From positions 34,124 to 98,123 of the forward strand of contig NZ_VTHJ01000029.1 in NCBI RefSeq assembly GCF_008386495.1: a stretch of DNA of 64,000 bases, written 5' to 3'. Source of the DNA: Streptomyces tailanensis. GTDB taxonomy: Bacteria; Actinomycetota; Actinomycetes; Streptomycetales; Streptomycetaceae. Numbering within the stretch: the stretch's first letter is position 1; the number at the start of each line of letters is the position of its first letter. Positions 39,146 to 48,066 of this stretch are shown piece after piece. Below the pieces are notes generated by a model that was given only the letters and a program-made list of their open reading frames with translations, was not told the DNA's origin and made no database searches. The position numbers and the translations under genes are program-made.

Positions 39146-40407
39146 GCCCCCCCTCGCAACGACCCCGGCTGCGCCGCTGGGCCGCCACGCTCACCTGGAA
39201 GGCTCTGGCCTTCATCACGGTCATGTGCTGCGGCCTGGCAGCGCTGCTCGGCACGCTCGTGCATGTCTCCGTCACCGACCAGACCGTCGACGAGGCCCGT
39301 GCACGCGCGCTCGCACGGCTGGAGGAGGCGGCCTGGGCGTACGAGGCCGGGGACCGGCTCCCGCCGGGCGCCGGGGTCGGTCCGTCGGAGCTGCCGCGGG
39401 CGCTGCGCGAGCTGGCGGAGGGCGGGGAGCGCGGCACGATGGTCAGCGACGTCGAGGGGTACCCCACGATGTGGGCGGCCGCCCCCGCCGACGGCCGCGC
39501 CCTCGCCGTACGGATCGATTACTCGCAGAGCGCGGCCACGATCGAGAACCTCGACCGGGCCATCCTGGGCTCGTCGGCGCTGGCCATCGGGGTGACGCTG
39601 GCGGTGGGCGCGTTCGCCGTCACGGGTGTGACCCGGCGGCTGCGCACGACCTCCCAGGTGGCCCGGCGGATCAGCGCGGGCGACCTCGACGCCCGGGTCG
39701 GTGATCCCCGTACGACGGACCCGACGCGCTACCGGGACGAGGTGGCCGCGGTGGCCGCCGCGCTCGACACCATGGCGTCCACGCTCCAGAGGAAGCTGCT
39801 CAGCGAGCAGCGGTTCACCGCGGACGTCGCGCACGAGTTGCGTACGCCGCTGACCGGGTTGCACGCGGCGGCGGAGTTGCTGCCGCCGGGGCGGCCGACC
39901 GAGCTGGTGCGGGACCGGGTCGCCGCGTTGCGCACGCTGACCGAGGATCTGCTGGAGATCTCGCGGTTGGAGGCGGGCAGCGAGCGGCTGGATCTGGAGG
40001 AGACGCGGCTGGGACGGGTGGCCGAGCGGGTGGCCGCGGGGGCCGGCGCGGGGGCAGGCACCGAGGTGCGGGTCGTCGAGGACGCGCGCGTGGAGACGGA
40101 TCGGCGGCGGCTGGAGCGGGTGTTGGGGAATCTGGTGGCCAACGCGCACAAGCATGGGGCGCCGCCGGTGGTGCTGACCGTGGAGGGGCTGGTGGTGACG
40201 GTGCGGGATCATGGCGCCGGCTATCCGGAGTACCTGGTGGCGGAGGGACCGCAGCGGTTCCGTACGGAGGGCTCCACCAAGGGGCACGGGCTGGGGCTGA
40301 CCATCGCGGTGGGGCAGGCGGAAGTGCTGGGCGCTCGGCTGGAGTTCGAGAACGCGGCCGAGGGGGGTGCCGTGGCGCTCCTGCGGCTGCCGGTGAGTGA
40401 GGGCTGA
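39142..40407 (+). CDS. Sensor histidine kinase without a neighbouring response regulator
   Basis: A 421-residue membrane kinase. Helix 1 (about residues 18-42) and helix 2 (about 148-172) flank a 105-residue extracytoplasmic loop; then HAMP (TRRLRTTSQVARRISAGDLD), the H-box RFTADVAHELRTPLTGLHAA (phospho-His near residue 234), the N-box VLGNLVANAHKHGAP, G1 VTVRDHGAGYPEYL and G2 STKGHGLGLTIAVG. All catalytic boxes are intact. No response regulator gene is adjacent on either side, which is unusual. It is translationally coupled to the lipoprotein gene upstream, the probable sensor partner at the membrane. Confidence 0.92.
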   Translation: MSPPSQRPRLRRWAATLTWKALAFITVMCCGLAALLGTLVHVSVTDQTVDEARARALARLEEAAWAYEAGDRLPPGAGVGPSELPRALRELAEGGERGTMVSDVEGYPTMWAAAPADGRALAVRIDYSQSAATIENLDRAILGSSALAIGVTLAVGAFAVTGVTRRLRTTSQVARRISAGDLDARVGDPRTTDPTRYRDEVAAVAAALDTMASTLQRKLLSEQRFTADVAHELRTPLTGLHAAAELLPPGRPTELVRDRVAALRTLTEDLLEISRLEAGSERLDLEETRLGRVAERVAAGAGAGAGTEVRVVEDARVETDRRRLERVLGNLVANAHKHGAPPVVLTVEGLVVTVRDHGAGYPEYLVAEGPQRFRTEGSTKGHGLGLTIAVGQAEVLGARLEFENAAEGGAVALLRLPVSEG

Positions 40408-40511
40408 GCGCGCCCTCCTCCTCTGATGGCCCAGTGCGGCGGGCGCGGCCGACAAGTGGCTCCTAACGTGGCGAATAGTCACCTTCGCCCCCTTTTTCTG
40501 GAGGAGCCTCA

Positions 40512-40877
40512 ATGTCCCTGCGGATTCTGCTCATGCGCTTCGGCATAGCTGCCGCCGGCGGCGCTCTCCTGGCGCTCGCCGTCACGACCCCCGCCATCGG
40601 CGACGACCGGGAGGGCAGCGGACAGGACAAGCGCGCCGCCGCCGCCGTCGTGGGCAAGGTCACCGCCCGTTCCGGGCTGGCCCTGCGCACCGCCCCCCTC
40701 CGCGGCGCCTCGGTCGTCCGGGTCGCCCCTTACGGCGAGTTCGTCTGGATCCACTGCAAGATCCGGAGCCAGAGCGTCGACGGCAACTCGACCTGGTACC
40801 TGCTCAAGAACGACACCTGGTCCTGGGGCCCGGCCCGCTACATCTCCACCTCGGAAACGCCACGCTGGTGCCGCTGA
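40512..40877 (+). CDS. Small secreted SH3-like domain protein
   Basis: A 121-residue exported protein with an N-terminal signal (RFGIAAAGGALLALAVTTPA, cleavage after about residue 30) and a bacterial SH3-type domain: VGKVTARSGLALRTAPLRGA, VAPYGEFVWIHCKIRSQSVD, STWYLLKNDTWSWGPARYIS. Two Cys (about residues 82 and 120) could form a disulfide. GGAGGAG lies 5 bases before the ATG. Bacterial SH3 domains bind peptidoglycan or cell-wall peptides; the next two genes are an FtsW/RodA protein and a class B PBP, which supports a wall-related role. Confidence 0.85.
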   Translation: MSLRILLMRFGIAAAGGALLALAVTTPAIGDDREGSGQDKRAAAAVVGKVTARSGLALRTAPLRGASVVRVAPYGEFVWIHCKIRSQSVDGNSTWYLLKNDTWSWGPARYISTSETPRWCR

Positions 40878-40918
40878 ACCAAGGCACACAAGACATCCCC
40901 TTTAGGTAAGTTCCGGAC

Positions 40919-42307
40919 ATGACCACCAAGGCCGGAACGACCCTGGCGGCGGATCCCGCGGACCCGTCCCCTCCCGCCGTACGCCTCCCCCGGCGCAGAG
41001 GCGTCGAGTTCACCCTCCTCGTCGTGGCCGTTCTCCTCTCCGTGTACGGCTACTGCGCGGTCGGTCTGGCGAAGTACGGCACCCTCCCGCCCGGCGCCGC
41101 CGATTACGGCGCCGGGCTCGGCGTGCTCGCGCTGCTGGCCCATCTCGCGGTGCGGCTGCGGGCGCCGTACGCCGATCCGCTGCTGCTGCCGATCGCGGTG
41201 CTCCTCAACGGGCTCGGCCTGGTGCTGATCCACCGGCTGGACCTGGAGACCCCGGCCGACCTGGCGGCGCCCGCGCAGCTGAACTGGTCGACGCTGGGCG
41301 TGGGGTTGTTCATCGTGGTCGTGGTCCTGCTGCACGACCACCGGGTGCTCCAGCGGTACGCGTACGTCTCGGTGGTGGCCGCGCTGGTGCTGCTGGCGCT
41401 GCCGATCCTCTTCCCGCCGGTCAACGGCGCCCGTATCTGGGTGCGGATCGCCGGATTCTCCCTCCAGCCGGGCGAGTTCGCGAAGGTGCTGCTCGCGCTG
41501 TTCTTCGCCAGCTATCTGGCGGCCAACCGCAACGCGCTGGCGTACGCCGGGCGCCAGATCTGGCGGTTCAAGCGCCTCCAACTGCCCACGGGGCGCGTGC
41601 TCGGCCCGATCGTCACCATCTGGCTGCTGAGCGTCGGGGTGCTGGTCCTGGAGCGGGACCTCGGCACCTCGCTGCTGTTCTTCGGGCTGTTCGTGATCCT
41701 GCTGTACGTCGCCACGGGCCGCACCGGCTGGATCGCGGTGGGGCTGCTGCTGGCGTGCGTGGGCGCGGTGGCCGTCGGCTGGCTCGAACCGCATGTGCAC
41801 AGCAGGGTCGAGGACTGGCTGCACCCGTTCGCGTCGATCGAGGCGGGCCGGGGCCCGAACCAACTCGCCCAGTCCCTCTTCGCGTTCGCCGCCGGCGGTC
41901 TGTTCGGCACCGGTCTCGGCCTCGGCCACTCCATCCTCATCGGCTTCGCCGCCAAGTCGGACTTCATCTTGGCCACGGCGGGCGAGGAGCTGGGCCTCGC
42001 CGGGCTCTCCGCGCTCTTCCTGCTCTACGCCCTGCTGGTGGAGCGCGGCTACCGGACCGGCCTGGCCCTGCGCGACCCCTTCGGCCGGCTGCTGGCCATC
42101 GGCCTCGCGTCGATCGTGGCGTTGCAGGTCTTCGTGATCGCGGGCGGTGTCACCGGGCTGATCCCCCTCACCGGCATGGCGATGCCGTTCCTCGCCCAGG
42201 GCGGCTCCTCGGTCGTCACCAACTGGATCATCGTGGCCCTGCTGATGCGCCTGAGCGACTCGGCCCGCCGCCAGTACGACGACGGCCCGGGGGCGACCGG
42301 CGCATGA
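40919..42307 (+). CDS. FtsW/RodA/SpoVE family peptidoglycan polymerase
   Basis: A 462-residue SEDS-family membrane protein with about 10-12 helices. Key segments are GARIWVRIAGFSLQPGEFAK (the GxxIW and QPGEF motifs), LERDLGTSLLFFGLFVILLY, the periplasmic loop with DPF-like EDWLHPF, GHSILIGFAAKSDFILATAG and EELGLAGL. It pairs with the transpeptidase whose ATG overlaps its stop (ATGA, 42304-42307). SEDS proteins polymerise glycan strands and need a class B PBP partner. Streptomyces has several such pairs for growth, septation and sporulation; which process this pair serves is not visible. Confidence 0.94.
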   Translation: MTTKAGTTLAADPADPSPPAVRLPRRRGVEFTLLVVAVLLSVYGYCAVGLAKYGTLPPGAADYGAGLGVLALLAHLAVRLRAPYADPLLLPIAVLLNGLGLVLIHRLDLETPADLAAPAQLNWSTLGVGLFIVVVVLLHDHRVLQRYAYVSVVAALVLLALPILFPPVNGARIWVRIAGFSLQPGEFAKVLLALFFASYLAANRNALAYAGRQIWRFKRLQLPTGRVLGPIVTIWLLSVGVLVLERDLGTSLLFFGLFVILLYVATGRTGWIAVGLLLACVGAVAVGWLEPHVHSRVEDWLHPFASIEAGRGPNQLAQSLFAFAAGGLFGTGLGLGHSILIGFAAKSDFILATAGEELGLAGLSALFLLYALLVERGYRTGLALRDPFGRLLAIGLASIVALQVFVIAGGVTGLIPLTGMAMPFLAQGGSSVVTNWIIVALLMRLSDSARRQYDDGPGATGA

Positions 42308-43779
42308 CCAAGTACATCCGCCGCGCCGCCGCCCTGTGCGCCCTTCTCCTGGTCGCTCTCCTCGTCAACGCCACCCGCGTCCAGGTCTTCCAGTCCCGGG
42401 CGTACGACGACAGCCCCGCCAACCGCCGCCCCGTGATCGCCCGTTGGGGCCAGCCGCGCGGGGACATCGTGGTCGGCGGCCGCCCGGTCACCGGCTCGAA
42501 GGACACGGGAGAGCAACTCCGCTACGAACGGACGTACCGGGACGGCCCGTTGTACGCCCCGGTCACGGGCTTCGCCTCCCAGCGGTACGGGACGACGCTG
42601 CTGGAGCACGCCGAGGACCCGCTCCTCGACGGCAGCGACCCGCTGCTGTCCTTCCTCCCCTTCTGGAACGACATCACCCGCGACCGCAACGCCGGCGGCG
42701 AGGTCGTCACCACCATCGACGCGGCGGCCCAGCGGGCGGCCTACCTCGGCCTCGGCGCCCGCCGGGGCGCGGTCGCGGCGCTCGAACCGGCCACCGGGCG
42801 CATCCTCGCGCTGGTCTCCAGACCGTCGTACGACCCCGGCGTCCTGTCCGGCAACGGCCCCTCGGCGACGGACGCCTGGACGCGCCTCAACGGGGACGAG
42901 GGCAAGCCGATGCTCAACCGGGCGGTGCGGCAGACGTATCCGCCGGGTTCGACGTTCAAGGTGGTGACGGCCGCGGCGGCGCTGGACAACGGGGTGATCA
43001 AGGACCTCGACGCCCGGACCCGCTCCCCCGCCCCGTACACCCTCCCCGGCACCACCACCTCCCTCGCGAACGAGGTCAGGGGCTGCAAGAACGCCTCGCT
43101 GCGCCGTGCCTTCGAGCGATCGTGCAACACGGTGTTCGCGAAGCTGGGCGTGGACGTGGGGCTCGGCGCCATGAGCGACACGGCCCGGGCCTTCGGCTTC
43201 AACGGCGCGGACCTGCGCATCCCGTTCTCGGTCGCCCCCAGCAACTTCGACACCGAGATGGACCGGGCCCAACTCGCCCTCTCCTCGATCGGCCAGTACA
43301 ACACCCGGGCCACGCCGCTCCAGATGGCCGTCGTCACGGCCGCCGTCGCGAACGGCGGTGCCGTCAGATCGCCGTACCTGGTCGAGCGCACGACGACGGC
43401 CGCCGGCCGCACGGTCGCCACCACGAACACCCGCACCCTCCGCCAGGCCATGAACCCGGGAACCGCGAAGCGCCTGCGCGAACTGATGCGCGGCGTCGTC
43501 GAGGACGGCACCGGCACCAACGCCGCCTTCCCCCACGCCACCGTGGGCGGCAAAACGGGCACCGCCCAACACGGCATCGGCAACTCCGGCACCCCTTACG
43601 CCTGGTTCATCGGCTGGGCCCAGTCCGACGACGCGATGGAACCCCAGGTCGCGGTGGCGGTGGTGGTGGAGGACGCGGAAGCGCGACGGGGGGACATCAG
43701 CGGGGGTGGCGACGCGGCACCGATCGCGAGGGAGGTGATGGAGGCGGTGCTGAAGACCACTGACCATCATCTGAGATAA
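42304..43779 (+). CDS. Class B penicillin-binding protein (PbpA-like transpeptidase)
   Basis: A 491-residue protein with one N-terminal membrane anchor (AAALCALLLVALLVNATRVQ), a short dimerisation domain containing RWGQPRGDIVVGGRPVTGS, and a transpeptidase domain with STFKVV (SxxK, about residue 218), SCN (about 277) and KTGTAQH (about 419). All three active-site motifs are intact. It crosslinks peptidoglycan and is partner to the SEDS protein encoded just upstream. Length and architecture match PbpA-type proteins of actinobacteria that lack a PASTA domain. It is co-translated with the SEDS gene. Confidence 0.94.
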   Translation: MTKYIRRAAALCALLLVALLVNATRVQVFQSRAYDDSPANRRPVIARWGQPRGDIVVGGRPVTGSKDTGEQLRYERTYRDGPLYAPVTGFASQRYGTTLLEHAEDPLLDGSDPLLSFLPFWNDITRDRNAGGEVVTTIDAAAQRAAYLGLGARRGAVAALEPATGRILALVSRPSYDPGVLSGNGPSATDAWTRLNGDEGKPMLNRAVRQTYPPGSTFKVVTAAAALDNGVIKDLDARTRSPAPYTLPGTTTSLANEVRGCKNASLRRAFERSCNTVFAKLGVDVGLGAMSDTARAFGFNGADLRIPFSVAPSNFDTEMDRAQLALSSIGQYNTRATPLQMAVVTAAVANGGAVRSPYLVERTTTAAGRTVATTNTRTLRQAMNPGTAKRLRELMRGVVEDGTGTNAAFPHATVGGKTGTAQHGIGNSGTPYAWFIGWAQSDDAMEPQVAVAVVVEDAEARRGDISGGGDAAPIAREVMEAVLKTTDHHLR

Positions 43780-43820
43780 GGGGTGCCACCCCCGGGCCCG
43801 CCCGACCTATCGTTCGGTAC

Positions 43821-44324
43821 ATGACTTCCGCCGCGTACGAACTCGCCCAGGTCAACATCGCCCGCCTCAAAGCCCCCCTGGATTCCCCGCAGTTGAAGGA
43901 CTTCGTCGACGCCCTCGACCCCGTGAACGCCGTCGCCGACGGCTCGGACGGCTTCGTCTGGCGCCTCCAGAGCGACTCCGGCAACGCCACGGACGTACCC
44001 GTCTTCGGCGACGAGTGGCTGGTCATCAACATGTCGGTGTGGCGGGACACGAACGCCCTGACGGCGTTCATGTACCAGGGGCAGCACAGGGAGCTGCTGG
44101 CCCGCAGGCGGGAGTGGTTCGAGCGCCTCCAGGAGGCGATGGCGGTCCTGTGGTGGGTCCCGACCGGCCAGCGCCCGACGGTCGCGGAGGCGGAGTCCCG
44201 CCTCCTGCATCTACGCGCGAACGGCCCGACCCCGTACGCCTTCACACTGCGGACGTCGTTCCCGGCGCAGGGAGCGGAGCCGGTGTCGTTCGCGGTGCCG
44301 GAGGATCTGGGGTGCTCGGTCTGA
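43821..44324 (+). CDS. DUF3291 domain protein
   Basis: A 167-residue protein with the DUF3291 pattern: YELAQVNIARLKAPLDSPQL at the start, DFVDALDPVNAVADGSDGFV, LVINMSVWRDTNALTAFMYQ, HRELLARRREWFERLQE, and VLWWVPTGQRPTVAEAESRL. It is related in fold to ABM-type ferredoxin-like domains. The function is unknown; it is probably cytosolic. It starts 41 bases after the PBP stop and may be on the same transcript. Confidence 0.88.
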   Translation: MTSAAYELAQVNIARLKAPLDSPQLKDFVDALDPVNAVADGSDGFVWRLQSDSGNATDVPVFGDEWLVINMSVWRDTNALTAFMYQGQHRELLARRREWFERLQEAMAVLWWVPTGQRPTVAEAESRLLHLRANGPTPYAFTLRTSFPAQGAEPVSFAVPEDLGCSV

Positions 44325-44366
44325 CGCGGATCAGGCCTGCGGTTCCGGGAGGCTCCGGGCGACCTC

Positions 44367-45473
44367 TCAGCCCTCCTCCCCCGCCTCGATCGCCTCCCCC
44401 ACCTCGTCGACCCGCTCCCGTTCCTCCACCGCGAAACGCTCCGCGTCCAGGCGCTCGGCGACCTCCTCGTCCTGGGCCATGAGGAGGTCGAGGCCTGCGT
44501 CGCCCAGTTCCAGGACGCCCATGTCGACGTAGGCCTGCTGGAGTCGTTTGCCCCACAGGCCGATGTCCTTGACACAGGGGACGATGCGGCTGAAGAGGAG
44601 CTTGCGGAAGAGGGCGAGGAACTCGGAGCGCTCGCTGAACTCCTCGGCCTCCGCCTTCGGGATGCCGAAGTTCTCCAGGACCTCCACGCCACGCAGCCGG
44701 TCGCGCATGAGGTAGCAGCCCTCGATGACGAACTCCTCGCGCTCGCGCAGTTCGGCATCGGTGAGCTGCCGGTAGTAGTCCCGGAGGGCCATCCGGCCGA
44801 AGGCCACGTGCCGGGCCTCGTCCTGCATGACGTACGCGAGGATCTGCTTCGGCAGCGGCTTGTCGGTGGTGTCGCGGATCATGCCGAAGGCGGCGAGGGC
44901 GAGCCCCTCGATGAGCACCTGCATGCCCAGGTACGGCATGTCCCAGCGGGAGTCGCGCAGGGTGTCGCCGAGGAGGGACTGGAGGTCGTCGTTGATCGGG
45001 TAGACCATCCCGATCTTCTCATGCAGGAAGCGGGCGTAGATCTCGGCGTGCCGGGCCTCGTCCATGGTCTGGGTGGCGGAGTAGAACTTGGCGTCGAGAT
45101 CGGGGACGGACTGAACGATCCGGGCCGCGCAGACCATGGCACCCTGCTCGCCGTGCAGGAACTGGCTGAACTGCCAGGACGCGTAGTGCCGGCGCAGTTC
45201 TCCCTTGTCGCGGTCGGTGAGCTTCGCCCAGTACGGCGTGCCGTACAGGTTCATCGCCTCGTCGGGCGTACCGAGCGCGTCGTACGGATCGACCTCCAGC
45301 TCCCAGTCGATGCGCCGCTGCCCGTCCCACTGCTTGTCCTTGCCCTTCTGGTACAGGGCGAGCAGGCGTTCACGGCCGTCGTCGTACTCCCAGCTGAAGC
45401 GTGCCGCACCGCTCGCGGGCACCGTCCACAGCGGGTCTCCCGGGTCCTTGGCATACAGCTCGTGGGTCGGCAT
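44367..45473 (-). CDS. Ferritin-like diiron (R2-like/BMM-related) protein
   Basis: A 368-residue helical protein. Diiron ligands are visible as HGEQGAMVCAARIV (E near 112), QTMDEARHAEIYARF (E-x-x-H near 142-145), LIEGLALAAFGMI (E near 194) and VMQDEARHVAFGRM (E-x-x-H near 228-231). The two DEARH motifs are hallmarks of ribonucleotide reductase R2-like and monooxygenase-type ferritin-like proteins. The start at ATG 45473 (MPTHELYAK) is preferred over longer readings. It is divergent from an AurF-type gene with 121 bases between, so the two diiron proteins may be co-regulated. The reaction is unknown. Confidence 0.88.
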   Translation of the reverse strand: MPTHELYAKDPGDPLWTVPASGAARFSWEYDDGRERLLALYQKGKDKQWDGQRRIDWELEVDPYDALGTPDEAMNLYGTPYWAKLTDRDKGELRRHYASWQFSQFLHGEQGAMVCAARIVQSVPDLDAKFYSATQTMDEARHAEIYARFLHEKIGMVYPINDDLQSLLGDTLRDSRWDMPYLGMQVLIEGLALAAFGMIRDTTDKPLPKQILAYVMQDEARHVAFGRMALRDYYRQLTDAELREREEFVIEGCYLMRDRLRGVEVLENFGIPKAEAEEFSERSEFLALFRKLLFSRIVPCVKDIGLWGKRLQQAYVDMGVLELGDAGLDLLMAQDEEVAERLDAERFAVEERERVDEVGEAIEAGEEG

Positions 45474-45594
45474 ACCTCGCACATTCACATGGGGTAGACG
45501 GGTCGTCAACAAGTGGCGCGCGAGGGATTGACGGCCTTGCTGACAAGTAGTCTCATAACGGTGACCGCACCCGTACTACGAGGTGGAACAGCCC

Positions 45595-46542
45595 ATGACG
45601 ACGGTGACCTCGAAGACCTCCGTGTCCGAGGCGGAGGTGCTCCGCGACGCGCTGGGCCTCCTCAAGGACCGGGAGCAGGTGGCCGAGCGGCTGCTCGCCT
45701 CCTCCGCGAAGCACTCCTTCGACCCGGACAAGGAGCTGGACTGGGACGCGCCCTTCGAGGAGGGCAAGTGGTTCTGGCCGCCGGAGCTCGTGTCGCTGTA
45801 CGGGACGCCGATGTGGCGGCGGATGTCCGAGGAGCAGCGGATCGCTCTGTCCCGGCATGAGGCGGCGGCGCTGGCCTCGCTCGGCATCTGGTTCGAGATC
45901 ATCCTCATGCAGCTGCTCGTACGGCACATCTACGACCGGGCCGCGACCAGCGCGCATGTGCGCTACGCGCTCACCGAGATCGAGGACGAGTGCCGGCACT
46001 CGAAGATGTTCGCCCGGCTGATCGCCAAGGGCGGGACGCCGTACTACCCGGTGAGCCGCCTCCACCAGAACCTCGGCCGCCTCTTCAAGACGATCTCCAC
46101 AACCCCGGGCTCCTTCACCGCGACCCTCCTCGGCGAGGAGATCCTCGACTGGATGCAGCGGCTGACCTTCCCCGACGAGCGGGTCCAGCCCCTGATCCGG
46201 GGCGTGACCCGCATCCATGTGGTGGAGGAGGCCCGGCATGTCCGCTACGCCCGCGAGGAGCTCCGCCGCCAGATGGTGACCGCCCCGCGCTGGTCCCGCG
46301 AGTTCACCCGCGTCACCTCCGGCGAATTCGCCCGCGTCTTCTCCGTCGCCTTCATCAACCCCGACGTCTACCCGAACGTCGGCCTCGACCAGCGTGAGGC
46401 CATCACTCAGGTCCGCGCCAGCGCCCACCGCCGCGACATCATGCAAACCGGCGCGAAACGGTTGACGGACTTCTTGGACGACATCGGGGTGCTGAGGGGT
46501 GTGGGGCGGAGGATGTGGAGGTCGTCGGGGTTGCTGGCGTAG
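45595..46542 (+). CDS. AurF-type diiron N-oxygenase family protein
   Basis: A 315-residue protein of the p-aminobenzoate N-oxygenase (AurF) family. Iron ligands appear in LSRHEAAALASLGIWFEIIL, TEIEDECRHSKMFARL (E-x-x-H) and RIHVVEEARHVRYAREEL (E-x-x-H). AurF-like enzymes oxidise arylamines to nitro groups, but many Streptomyces members have no known substrate. ATG 45595 was chosen for the upstream GAGG; GTG 45583 is an alternative. It is paired divergently with another diiron protein and followed by a TetR gene that could control one or both. Confidence 0.88.
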   Translation: MTTVTSKTSVSEAEVLRDALGLLKDREQVAERLLASSAKHSFDPDKELDWDAPFEEGKWFWPPELVSLYGTPMWRRMSEEQRIALSRHEAAALASLGIWFEIILMQLLVRHIYDRAATSAHVRYALTEIEDECRHSKMFARLIAKGGTPYYPVSRLHQNLGRLFKTISTTPGSFTATLLGEEILDWMQRLTFPDERVQPLIRGVTRIHVVEEARHVRYAREELRRQMVTAPRWSREFTRVTSGEFARVFSVAFINPDVYPNVGLDQREAITQVRASAHRRDIMQTGAKRLTDFLDDIGVLRGVGRRMWRSSGLLA

Positions 46543-46909
46543 GCAGGGACGCGGGAGAGCTCGGGGCTGAAGGTGCCTTGGCGGCTGCGGGTGGTTCGTG
46601 GTTGCTCGCGCAGTTCCCCGCGCCCCTAAAAGACACGGCCCTGCGGGCCGCTGAAAAGACTGGGGCGAAGCCCCGTCTTTTCAGGGGCGCGGGGCTGTGT
46701 CGATTTGCGGCTCCGCCGCGTGGGCGCGACAAGCCCCCACCCACCCGCACCCGCCCACGCACCCCACCCCCGAGCTCGAAGGCGCAGCGGGGTCGAAGGG
46801 GCAGCCGCCCCTGGATGGGGGCACCTTCCGCTCGAGCGAAGCCGAGAGTGGGGGAGGGACGGGTAGGGGCGGCGGGGGCGAAACAACCCCCACGGCTACG
46901 CTGCGAGGT
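46543..46909. repeat. 367-bp gap holding dispersed GC-rich repeat elements
   Basis: This gap contains an inverted pair of genus-typical elements. One (46589-46634) contains CGCAGTTCCCCGCGCCCCTA, and the other (46683-46730) contains GGGGCGCGGGGCTG and runs the opposite way. A hairpin lies between them. The second element recurs with one change in 48 bases at 49299-49346. The last 180 bases to 46909 are GC-rich and lead into the TetR gene; I see no gene in them. Confidence 0.75.
46652..46683. terminator. Hairpin between inverted repeat elements
   Basis: TGAAAAGAC...GTCTTTTCA with an inner GGGG/CCCC forms a stem of about 14 bp (46652-46683, loop CGAAG). It lies about 110 bases after the AurF stop and is a good terminator candidate for that gene. 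Confidence 0.6.
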
Positions 46910-47635
46910 ATGACGCCCGACGCCCCCACCCGCGCATACCGCCGCCTGAGCGTCGAAGAGCGCCGCAGCCAGCTACTGCATGCCGCACTGAACCTGTTCG
47001 CACACCACACCCCGGAGGACGTCTCCCTCGACGACGTCGCGGAGGCGGCCGGCGTCTCCCGCCCCCTCGTCTACCGCTACTTCCCCGGCGGCAAGCAGCA
47101 GCTCTACGAGGCGGCCCTCCGCTCAGCCGCCGAAGAGCTGGAGCACTGCTTCGACGAGCCGCCCGAGGGCCCCCTCACCCTCCGACTGACCCGCGCCCTC
47201 GACCGCTACCTGGCCTTCGTGGACGAACACGACACCGGTTTCAGCGCCCTCCTCCAGGGCGGCAGCGTCGTGGAGACCTCGCGGGCGACGGCCATAGTGG
47301 ACGGCGTACGCCGGGCGGCGGCGGACCACATCCTGCGGCACCTGGAGATCGCGGAGCCCGGGCTGAGGCTCCGTATGACCGTCCGCATGTGGATCACCTC
47401 CGTCGAAGCCGCCTCCCTCATCTGGCTGGACGAGGGCAAACAGCCGGACGTGGCGGAGCTCCGGGACTGGCTCGTCGAACAGTTCGTGGCCTGCCTCACC
47501 GCGACCGCCGCACGCGACCCCCAGACCGCCACCGTCGTCCGGGCGGCCCTGGCCATCGAGACCCCCGACGGCGCGGTCAGCACCCTGGCCCGCCGCATCC
47601 TGCCCGTGGTCGGCGACGCGGCTCACCTGCTGTGA
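46910..47635 (+). CDS. TetR family transcriptional regulator
   Basis: A 241-residue TetR protein: RRLSVEERRSQLLHAALNLF, AHHTPEDVSLDDVAEAAGVS and RPLVYRYFPGGKQQLYEAAL form the helix-turn-helix (about residues 10-65), followed by a long helical ligand domain. The ATG at 46910 follows GCGAGGT. It lies downstream of the AurF gene across a repeat-filled gap and 10 bases upstream of the small gene at 47646. It may regulate the diiron pair. Its ligand is unknown. Confidence 0.9.
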   Translation: MTPDAPTRAYRRLSVEERRSQLLHAALNLFAHHTPEDVSLDDVAEAAGVSRPLVYRYFPGGKQQLYEAALRSAAEELEHCFDEPPEGPLTLRLTRALDRYLAFVDEHDTGFSALLQGGSVVETSRATAIVDGVRRAAADHILRHLEIAEPGLRLRMTVRMWITSVEAASLIWLDEGKQPDVAELRDWLVEQFVACLTATAARDPQTATVVRAALAIETPDGAVSTLARRILPVVGDAAHLL

Positions 47636-47645
47636 CACTGGTCCG

Positions 47646-47963
47646 GTGAAGACCCAAGACACCCCCTTCGAGGGCGGGCCCCTGGACGGGCGCGTCCTGC
47701 CCGTGCTGCTCGGCATCACCGGGCACCCGCCGAAGACGTACCGGGTCCCCGTGCCGAACCCGGCCGGCGGCCCGCCGACCGTGCTGGTGTACCGGCGGGT
47801 CGACGCCGGCCGGGGCGGTTTCCTGCACCAGCTGTGGAAGTACGAGTACGCCCCCGACGCGGACCCGAGCCGCCGCCTGAAGTGGCCCTGGTCGTCCACG
47901 CGCAAGTCCCGCGAGGGGCAACCCGCCACGCCGCCCGAAAAGCCGCACCGCCACGACGAGTGA
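47646..47963 (+). CDS. Hypothetical protein
   Basis: A 105-residue protein starting at GTG 47646, 10 bases after the TetR stop. It has FEGGPLDGRVLPVLLGITGH, PPTVLVYRRVDAGRGGFLHQ and LWKYEYAPD, then a charged Pro/Arg tail. The GGPLDGRVLPV motif is found in small actinobacterial proteins of unknown function. No signal peptide or membrane helix is seen. It is probably co-transcribed with the TetR gene. Confidence 0.7.
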   Translation: MKTQDTPFEGGPLDGRVLPVLLGITGHPPKTYRVPVPNPAGGPPTVLVYRRVDAGRGGFLHQLWKYEYAPDADPSRRLKWPWSSTRKSREGQPATPPEKPHRHDE

Positions 47964-48066
47964 CCCTGGTGGGCCGGACGGTCCACCCCGGCGCGCGCCC
48001 ACCCCTCGCTCCTCCGATGCTGCCGGTGCGAGGTGGACGGCCCACCTGCGCACCGGAGGTGATGAA

